Assembly (NCBI RefSeq): GCF_002086115.1
Contig: NZ_MVHJ01000041.1
Coordinates: forward strand, 1-37,738
Direction of reading: 5' to 3'
Origin: Mycolicibacterium bacteremicum
GTDB taxonomy: Bacteria; Actinomycetota; Actinomycetes; Mycobacteriales; Mycobacteriaceae
Length of the DNA: 37,738 nt
Below are positions 32,727 to 37,738 of this stretch, piece by piece. Every line of letters starts with the position of its first letter. Positions within the stretch are counted from its first letter, which is position 1. Under the pieces are notes generated by a model, which made no database searches, was not told where the DNA came from, and worked only from the letters and a program-made list of their open reading frames with translations. The position numbers were made by a program, and so were the translations under genes.

Positions 32727-33831
32727 GCGCTTCGGGCTCCAGCTCGGCGACCACCTGCTCCTGCTCGGCCTCCGGATCGTCGGCGAGCAGGACCCGGATG
32801 GCGCTGTTGAGGACCGCGAGGATGGGGACCGCCAGCAGCGCGCCCAGGATGCCGGCGAGCACACCGCCGGCGGCGATGGCCAGCACCACCGCCAGCGGGT
32901 GCACCGATACCGCGCGGCCCATCACCAGCGGTTGCAGCACATGGGATTCCAGTTGCTGCACGGCCAGGATGAGGCCGAGGGTGATCAGCGCGTAGACCCA
33001 GCCCTTGGCGATGAGCGCGACGATCACCGCGACGCCACCGGTCAGCACCGCGCCGATCAGCGGGACGAAGGCTCCCAGGAACACCAGTGAGGCCAGCGGC
33101 AGCGCCAGCGGGATACCCATGATGGCCAGGCCGGCGCCGATACCGACGGCGTCGACCAGGGCCACCACGCAGGTGGCCCGCACATAGCCGGTCAGCGAGT
33201 GGAAGCCGGCGCGGCCGGCGTCGCGGACCCGCTCCCGCACCGAGCTCGGGAAGATCTTGGTGACGTAGGCGAAGATGTCCCGCCCGCCCAGCAGCAGGAA
33301 GATCAGGGTGAACAGCACCAGCAGGGCGCCGGTGAGGATCTCGGTGACGGTGGCCGCCGTCGACAACGCACCGCTGGTGACCCGGGCCTGGTTCTCCTGG
33401 AGTGCGGTGATCACCGCGTCGCCGGCGTGGTCGATCTGATCCCGGCTCAGGTGCAGCGGGCCGTCGATCAGCCAGCCCCGCACACCGTCCACGCTGGCCG
33501 ACACCTGCTCCACCAAAGCCGGTGCCCCGGTGATGAATTGGCTGACCACGAAGCTGAGCAGCCCGCTGACGATCGAGATGGAGCTCAGCAGCACCACGGC
33601 CACCGCCCAGCCGCGCGGGGCGCGGCGTCGGTGCATGAAATCCACCAGCGGCGTCAGCAGCGCGGCGAACATGGTCGCCAACGCGACGGACACCACGATC
33701 AGCAACATGTGGCTGATCACCCAGAGCAGCGCGACCACGGCCGATCCGATGACCAGCAACCGCCAGGCCCACGCCGCGGTCTTGCGGACCAGCGGATGCA
33801 CCGACTGATCGGCGATCGGATCTACCGTCAT
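32686..33831 (-). CDS. AI-2E family transporter (Rv0205 homologue)
   Basis: This 381-residue polytopic membrane protein of the AI-2E/PerM family has about seven to eight hydrophobic segments and the family landmarks VVALLWVISHMLL, LTPLVDFMHRRRAPRG, PLIGAVLTGGVAVIVALIAKG and QQLESHVLQPLVMGRAVSVH. The C-terminal tail is acidic. Substrate is unknown; relatives export signals or Na+/H+. ATG 33831 (MTVDPIADQ) is set by a TACGCT -10 six bases upstream. Convergent to mmpL3 with a 41-bp overlap of coding ends, as Rv0205 lies beside mmpL3 in M. tuberculosis. Confidence 0.92.
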   Translation of the reverse strand: MTVDPIADQSVHPLVRKTAAWAWRLLVIGSAVVALLWVISHMLLIVVSVALATMFAALLTPLVDFMHRRRAPRGWAVAVVLLSSISIVSGLLSFVVSQFITGAPALVEQVSASVDGVRGWLIDGPLHLSRDQIDHAGDAVITALQENQARVTSGALSTAATVTEILTGALLVLFTLIFLLLGGRDIFAYVTKIFPSSVRERVRDAGRAGFHSLTGYVRATCVVALVDAVGIGAGLAIMGIPLALPLASLVFLGAFVPLIGAVLTGGVAVIVALIAKGWVYALITLGLILAVQQLESHVLQPLVMGRAVSVHPLAVVLAIAAGGVLAGILGALLAVPILAVLNSAIRVLLADDPEAEQEQVVAELEPEALRDDLPDAADPPR

Positions 33832-33837
33832 GGCGGT

Positions 33838-33843
33838 AGCGTA
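33838..33843 (-). promoter_or_regulatory. -10 element of leaderless AI-2E transporter gene
   Basis: TACGCT on the minus strand followed by six bases and the ATG at 33831; identical hexamer and spacing to the lipC start. Confidence 0.5.
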
Positions 33844-33890
33844 CGCGCGGCGCGCCGGGTAACCGCAGGTCATGCGCCACATGGCCCGGT

Positions 33891-33896
33891 TAGTCT
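33891..33896 (+). promoter_or_regulatory. -10 element of leaderless LPG-synthase-like gene
   Basis: TAGTCT followed by six bases and the GTG at 33903. It decides for the GTG at 33903 over the in-frame ATG a few codons later. Confidence 0.5.
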
Positions 33897-33902
33897 GTAA
33901 AC

Positions 33903-34988
33903 GTGTCGCACGATGCGCCGATGAGCGACGCCGATCGCCTGCAGGCCCGCACCCGCGGCCGGTACTGGTGGGTGCGCTGGGCGGTCATCGCGGTGGCGGT
34001 GACCGTGCTGACCGTCGAACTGGTGCTGGTGTGGGATCAGCTGGCCAAGGCGTGGAAGAGCCTGCTGTCGGCGAACTGGTGGTGGGTGCTGGCCGCGGTC
34101 GTCGCCGCGATGGCCTCGATGCACAGCTTCGCCCAGATCCAGCGCACCCTGTTGCGATCGGCCGGTGTGCAGGTGCGGCAGTGGCGCTCCGAGGCGGCGT
34201 TCTACGCGGGCAATGCACTGTCGACGACGTTGCCTGGCGGGCCGGTGCTCTCGGCAACCTTTGTCTATCGCCAGCAGCGGATGTGGGGTGCGTCCCCGGT
34301 GGTGGCGTCCTGGCAGCTGGTGATGTCCGGCGTGCTGCAGGTGGTCGGGCTGGCCCTGCTCGGGTTGGGCGGGGCTTTCCTGCTGGGCGCGAGCCGCAAT
34401 CCGCTGTCGCTGATCTTCACCCTCGGCGGCTTCTTCCTGCTGCTGATACTGGCCCAATCGGTGGCGGCCAACCCGCAGCAGATCGACGGCATCGGTGTGC
34501 GCCTGCTGTCCTGGTTCAATGCGTTGCGCAACAAGCCATCTGACACCTGGCTGGACAAGTGGCGCGAACTGCTGCGCCAGCTGGAGTCGGTGCGGCTGAG
34601 CCGACGCGCGCTGGGCAATGCGTTCGGCTGGTCGCTGTTCAACTGGGTTGCCGATGTGGCCTGCCTGGCGTTCGCGGCATACGCCGCCGGCGGACATCCC
34701 TCACTGGCCGCGCTCACCGTGGCCTATGCCGCGGCCCGCGCGGTCGGATCGATTCCGCTGATGCCGGGTGGTCTGCTGGTCGTGGAGGCCGTGCTGGTGC
34801 CGGGCCTGGTATCCAGCGGCATGACGCTGGCCTCGGCCATCTCGGCGATGCTGATCTACCGGCTGGTCAGCTGGATCTTCATCTCGGCCATCGGCTGGGT
34901 GGTGTTCTTCTTCATGTTCCGCACCGAGATGGACGTCGACCCGGACGCGCCGGCGAGCGCCGAGGACAAGGAGCACCGTGACCCCTAG
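33903..34988 (+). CDS. LPG-synthase-like transmembrane protein (UPF0104; Rv0204c position)
   Basis: This 361-residue membrane protein has about eight hydrophobic segments and matches the lysylphosphatidylglycerol synthase transmembrane (flippase) family without a synthase domain: NALSTTLPGGPVLSATFVYRQ and AYAAARAVGSIPLMPGGLLVVEA are the two inverted GG/PGG signatures. It probably moves a lipid across the plasma membrane. It corresponds in place to Rv0204c beside Rv0205. The last 11 bp overlap the M23-type gene, so the two are co-translated, linking lipid flipping to a cell-wall protein. Confidence 0.87.
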   Translation: MSHDAPMSDADRLQARTRGRYWWVRWAVIAVAVTVLTVELVLVWDQLAKAWKSLLSANWWWVLAAVVAAMASMHSFAQIQRTLLRSAGVQVRQWRSEAAFYAGNALSTTLPGGPVLSATFVYRQQRMWGASPVVASWQLVMSGVLQVVGLALLGLGGAFLLGASRNPLSLIFTLGGFFLLLILAQSVAANPQQIDGIGVRLLSWFNALRNKPSDTWLDKWRELLRQLESVRLSRRALGNAFGWSLFNWVADVACLAFAAYAAGGHPSLAALTVAYAAARAVGSIPLMPGGLLVVEAVLVPGLVSSGMTLASAISAMLIYRLVSWIFISAIGWVVFFFMFRTEMDVDPDAPASAEDKEHRDP

Positions 34989-36264
34989 AACTGCCCTTCC
35001 CGCAATGCTTTTCGGCGTGGTGTTGGGCCTGGCCGCGTGCTCGCCGACGACCGAGCAGCCCAGCACCGCCACCGAGACGCCGCCGAGCAGCAGCGCGCCA
35101 CCACCGTCGACCAGCACCACGACGAGCTCGCCCACCCCGGCCGCCGAGGCGCCCGTCGCAACGCCACTGCTGGCCCGCGCGGTGGCGGCGCCGGTTCCGG
35201 TGCGCGCCACCGACGGCCGTACCCACCTGGCCTACGAACTACTGCTGACCAATGCGATGGATCAGGAGGTCACCGTCGACTCCCTGCAGGTCCGCAGCGG
35301 CGACGCCGGCGAGCCGCTACTCACCCTCAGCGGCGCCGACCTCGCCGAGCGCACCCGCATTCTGGGCACCACCACCCCCACCGGGCGGCTCGGCCCGTCC
35401 CAGTCGGCGCTGGTCTGGCTCGACGTCAGCACCGACAACGGTGCTGTCCCCACTGATCTCGATCACCAGGTACAGGTCACGCTGACCACGCCGATGCCGC
35501 CGCTGCTGCCGCCACAGATCACCGAGACGGTGGCCCCGGTGACCGTGCAGACCCGCGAACCGGTCGTCATCGCGCCGCCGCTGCGCGGACCGCTGTGGTG
35601 GGATGCGAACAGCTGCTGCGGGATGACCCCGCACCGGTTGGCCATCAACCCGATCGACGGCGCGCTCTATGGTGCCGAGCGGTACGCCATCGACTACGTC
35701 CAGCTGCGGCCCGACGGCAAGCTGTTCTCGGGCGAGGTCGGCGATCTGGCCAACTACGCCTACTTCGGCACCGATGTGCGCGCGGTGGCCGACGGCCCGG
35801 TGGTCGCGGTGCTGGACGGTCTGCCCGAACAGACCCCCGGCGTGGCGCCGACCGGGCTGCGGCTCGACGAGTACGGCGGTAACCACGTGGTGCAGGACAT
35901 CGGCGGCGGGAACTTCGCGTTCTATGCCCACCTCAAGACGGGCTCGGTGGCGGTGAAGCCGGGTGACCGGTTGGCAAGCGGGCAGGTTCTCGGTCAACTG
36001 GGCAACAGTGGCAATACCGATGCGCCGCACCTGCACTTCCATGTCATGGACGCCGCCGACCCGCTGAAGGCCGACGGGCTGCCGTTCGTCTTCGACGGTT
36101 TCCGGCTGACCGGTCGCACCGATGACCGTATCGGGCCGGACGGTGACGCGATGGACACCGTACTCGCCGGCAAGCCGGCTCCGATGGTGCCCGACTTCAC
36201 CCCACGGGATGAAACCCGAGTCACGCCACTGGTTTCGGATGTGATGGAGTATCCGGGTGAGTGA
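34978..36264 (+). CDS. M23 (LytM-type) peptidase-domain lipoprotein
   Basis: This 428-residue protein has a lipobox L-A-A-C (Cys21), a Thr/Ser/Pro-rich linker (22-60), a beta domain (65-190) and a LytM/M23 domain (about 210-365). Asp239, His318 (FYAHLKTG), His351 and His353 (PHLHFHV) match M23 positions, but the first zinc ligand is Arg235 (RYAID, normally HxxxD), so peptidoglycan hydrolysis is uncertain unless another His, such as the one in TPHRLAI, replaces it. GTG 34978 has AAGGAG upstream and overlaps the previous gene. Predicted at the outer face of the plasma membrane, as a cell-wall hydrolase or an activator of one. Confidence 0.87.
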   Translation: MTPRTALPAMLFGVVLGLAACSPTTEQPSTATETPPSSSAPPPSTSTTTSSPTPAAEAPVATPLLARAVAAPVPVRATDGRTHLAYELLLTNAMDQEVTVDSLQVRSGDAGEPLLTLSGADLAERTRILGTTTPTGRLGPSQSALVWLDVSTDNGAVPTDLDHQVQVTLTTPMPPLLPPQITETVAPVTVQTREPVVIAPPLRGPLWWDANSCCGMTPHRLAINPIDGALYGAERYAIDYVQLRPDGKLFSGEVGDLANYAYFGTDVRAVADGPVVAVLDGLPEQTPGVAPTGLRLDEYGGNHVVQDIGGGNFAFYAHLKTGSVAVKPGDRLASGQVLGQLGNSGNTDAPHLHFHVMDAADPLKADGLPFVFDGFRLTGRTDDRIGPDGDAMDTVLAGKPAPMVPDFTPRDETRVTPLVSDVMEYPGE

Positions 36265-36634
36265 GCAGAGCCGGCGTCCGCCGGTCAGAACGCCGACCGC
36301 GCTGCTGACCGACGTGGCGTGCGTGGTGGTGTTCTGCACGATCGGCCGACGTAGCCACGACGAGGGCCTGACGGTGACCGGCATCGCCGAGACCGCGTGG
36401 CCGTTCGTCACCGGTACGCTGGCCGGCTGGCTGGCGGCACGCGCGTGGCGCAACCCGGCGGCCCTCTATCCCACCGGTTTGATCGTCTGGGCCGTCACCG
36501 TGGTACTCGGCATGCTGCTGCGCAAGGCGACCTCGGCGGGTACCGCACCGAGTTTCATCGTGGTTGCGACGCTGACGACGGCGGCACTGCTGCTGGGCTG
36601 GCGCGGTATCGCTGCTGCGGCGAGGCGACGCTAG
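36257..36634 (+). CDS. DUF3054 family membrane protein
   Basis: This 125-residue protein has about four hydrophobic segments and the DUF3054 features DVACVVVFCTIGRRSHDEG, TAWPFVTGTLAGWLAARAW, VTVVLGMLLRK and TAPSFIVVATL. Its role is unknown. The GTG at 36257 overlaps the M23-type gene by 8 bp, so it is the third gene of a coupled operon that starts at 33903. Confidence 0.88.
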   Translation: MSEQSRRPPVRTPTALLTDVACVVVFCTIGRRSHDEGLTVTGIAETAWPFVTGTLAGWLAARAWRNPAALYPTGLIVWAVTVVLGMLLRKATSAGTAPSFIVVATLTTAALLLGWRGIAAAARRR

Positions 36635-36785
36635 CCGACCGGTGCCACGCCCGCGCTGTTGCTGCGGGTGGCGAGCCCGGCGGTCTCGTACCGGGCCCGC
36701 CACGTGGGCGGCATTCACTGTGTAGTTGTCAAGGTGCTGTATTGAGATCTACGTAAAGATGTTGTCGCCGTTGCTATCCGGCTGA
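36635..36785. terminator. Hairpin-rich intergenic region between convergent genes
   Basis: Three inverted repeats lie in tandem: GCCACGCCCGC with GCGGGTGGC (36644-36672, two-base bulge), GCCCGG with CCGGGC (36675-36696), and CCGCC with GGCGG (about 36698-36712). They lie just after the DUF3054 stop and can terminate transcription. The following 36715-36780 is AT-richer and holds no gene that I can see. Confidence 0.45.
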
Positions 36786-37738
36786 CTATGCGGCGGCCCG
36801 TAGGTCGGTCATGGTGCGTCGATTGTGTGAGCGCAGATGCTCCGGCTCAGGCTCACCTGGCTTGTGCGGTGGGATGAACCAGGGATGACGGTCGCGGCCG
36901 AGGTAGACCTGCCACCCGCCGTGGTGGATCAGGGTGTGGTGCAGCCGGCACAGCAGCACGCCGTTGTCGAGGCTGGTCTGGCCGTCTTCACTCCAAGGGC
37001 GGATGTGGTGGGCGTCGCACCAGGACACCGGCCGCCCGCACCCTGGGTGCGCACAGCCGCCGTCGCGTACCCCGAGCGCTTTGCGGATTGCCGGGGTGAA
37101 CAGCCGCTCGGCGCGCCCGACATCGAGTGGCACCCCGGTGTAATCGACAATGACCTTGGTCAGCGTGGAATCGCACGCGATCAGGTCCGCGGTCGCGGCA
37201 CTGACCGGCCCGCCGAACCCGAGCCGGTCCACCGCCTCCTCACCACCCACCGTCGCGGCAGCCGCGGCGGGCCGGATCAACGTGACATGCGGTAGCACCC
37301 CACCGGACATCGGTCGTGTCGACTGGGACAGATAGGTGCGCAGGATCTGCGCGACCGCATCCCCACGACGTTTTTCGATCGGCCGCGGATCCGGTGACCC
37401 ATCCGGCAGCGGCACCGGCCGGCATAGCGGATCCAGCGCCGCACACAGCCCTTCCCCGGTCCCGACGTCGAGGTTGAGGGTGGCCTCATACCGGCCCTCC
37501 TCGCCCAGGACCAGGGTCATCGTGTTGAGGTCGGCGTCCTCGGCGACCGGTATTACCCGCTCCTCCGGCGGGAGGGCTGCGGTGCGGTCGATGGCGATCG
37601 CCCGCGCCTTCTTACCCACTTCGGCCGGGGTGGTCTGGGTCATCAGTTTGGTCACCACACTGGCCCGATCATCCTCGGACAGTTCGGTTCTGGCATTGAT
37701 GTGGGTGACGCCTTTGCCGACGGCGTCGGCGAACTCGA
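36786..37738 (-). CDS. DUF222/HNH endonuclease (13E12-type), 5' end beyond window
   Basis: The frame is open from the right edge leftward to 36786 (about 316 residues seen). It contains part of DUF222, with GKGVTHINARTELSEDDRA followed by TTPAEVGKKARAIAID, and a C-terminal HNH nuclease: CAHPGCGRPVSWCDAHHIRP, then SLDNGVLLCRLHH, with the paired Cys and His residues intact. This is the mycobacterial 13E12 repeat family, present in several dispersed near-identical copies per genome, which can cause assembly problems and recombination. The first codons lie outside the window, and the in-frame GTG at 37658 is internal. Function unproven; nuclease activity is predicted from the motif. Confidence 0.92.
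   Translation of the reverse strand, partial: EFADAVGKGVTHINARTELSEDDRASVVTKLMTQTTPAEVGKKARAIAIDRTAALPPEERVIPVAEDADLNTMTLVLGEEGRYEATLNLDVGTGEGLCAALDPLCRPVPLPDGSPDPRPIEKRRGDAVAQILRTYLSQSTRPMSGGVLPHVTLIRPAAAAATVGGEEAVDRLGFGGPVSAATADLIACDSTLTKVIVDYTGVPLDVGRAERLFTPAIRKALGVRDGGCAHPGCGRPVSWCDAHHIRPWSEDGQTSLDNGVLLCRLHHTLIHHGGWQVYLGRDRHPWFIPPHKPGEPEPEHLRSHNRRTMTDLRAAA

Noticed and set aside
36715..36780. AT-rich flank of the HNH gene as a mobile-element end or att site
   Set aside because: I see no flanking direct repeat, integrase or transposase. 13E12-type genes are dispersed repeats, but mobility cannot be shown from one copy.
1..37738. tRNA, rRNA, CRISPR, prophage or insertion-sequence content
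   Set aside because: Reading both strands, I found no cloverleaf with a T-loop signature, no repeat-spacer array, no transposase and no phage structural gene.

Overview
The window comes from a high-GC actinobacterium, almost certainly a mycobacterium of the Mycolicibacterium (rapid-grower) type. The evidence is mmpL3 with its characteristic neighbours (Rv0204c, Rv0205, Rv0207c, trmB, the Rv0209/Rv0210 pair, pckA), plus close homologues of LipC, Rv0221 and Rv0216, an Rv0203-type haemophore, many acyl-CoA enzymes, and many starts of the mycobacterial leaderless type (TANNNT, six bases, then ATG or GTG). Comparisons with M. tuberculosis and M. smegmatis proteins are from memory, not from a search.

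Layout. 1-3320 (minus): lipC, a WS/DGAT acyltransferase and a lipoprotein cut by the window edge. 3446-8636: a two-domain acyl-CoA dehydrogenase, an orphan ABC ATPase with almost all ATPase motifs altered, a PhnZ-like HD oxygenase, an HSL-type esterase and a haemophore. 8911-12996: a PLP amino-acid decarboxylase, a 46-residue acidic protein, an amidohydrolase and a class III CoA-transferase with rearranged segment order. 13025-16420: the Rv0216 hotdog protein, an NmtR-like ArsR regulator with an MFS exporter, and an XRE regulator facing an SDR gene. 17195-19611: fadD4-like acyl-CoA synthetase coupled to a crotonase that looks circularly permuted.

19907-23775 (plus): a 2OG-Fe(II) oxygenase-like protein behind an AT-rich leader, an MscS channel, an NAD-binding/DUF2867-like protein and an SRPBCC protein, ending at a long hairpin. 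23836-27845 (minus): pckG and two overlapping dynamin-like P-loop genes with altered P-loops. 27959-36634: trmB, the NYN protein, mmpL3, an AI-2E permease, then an operon of an LPG-synthase-like membrane protein, an M23-type lipoprotein and a DUF3054 protein. The right edge holds a 5'-truncated DUF222/HNH (13E12-type) gene.

Themes. Cell-envelope and lipid biology dominates: mycolate export by MmpL3, acyl-CoA activation and oxidation, lipases, wax-ester synthesis and cell-wall hydrolase-like functions. The most unusual points are a net 106-residue insertion in MmpL3 between TM6 and TM7 that resembles a DUF4190 membrane domain, two neighbouring acyl-CoA enzymes that both appear circularly permuted, three P-loop proteins lacking the P-loop lysine, and a metal-sensor/exporter operon with an 18-bp perfect palindrome in its promoter. 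I saw no tRNA, rRNA, CRISPR array, insertion sequence or att site.
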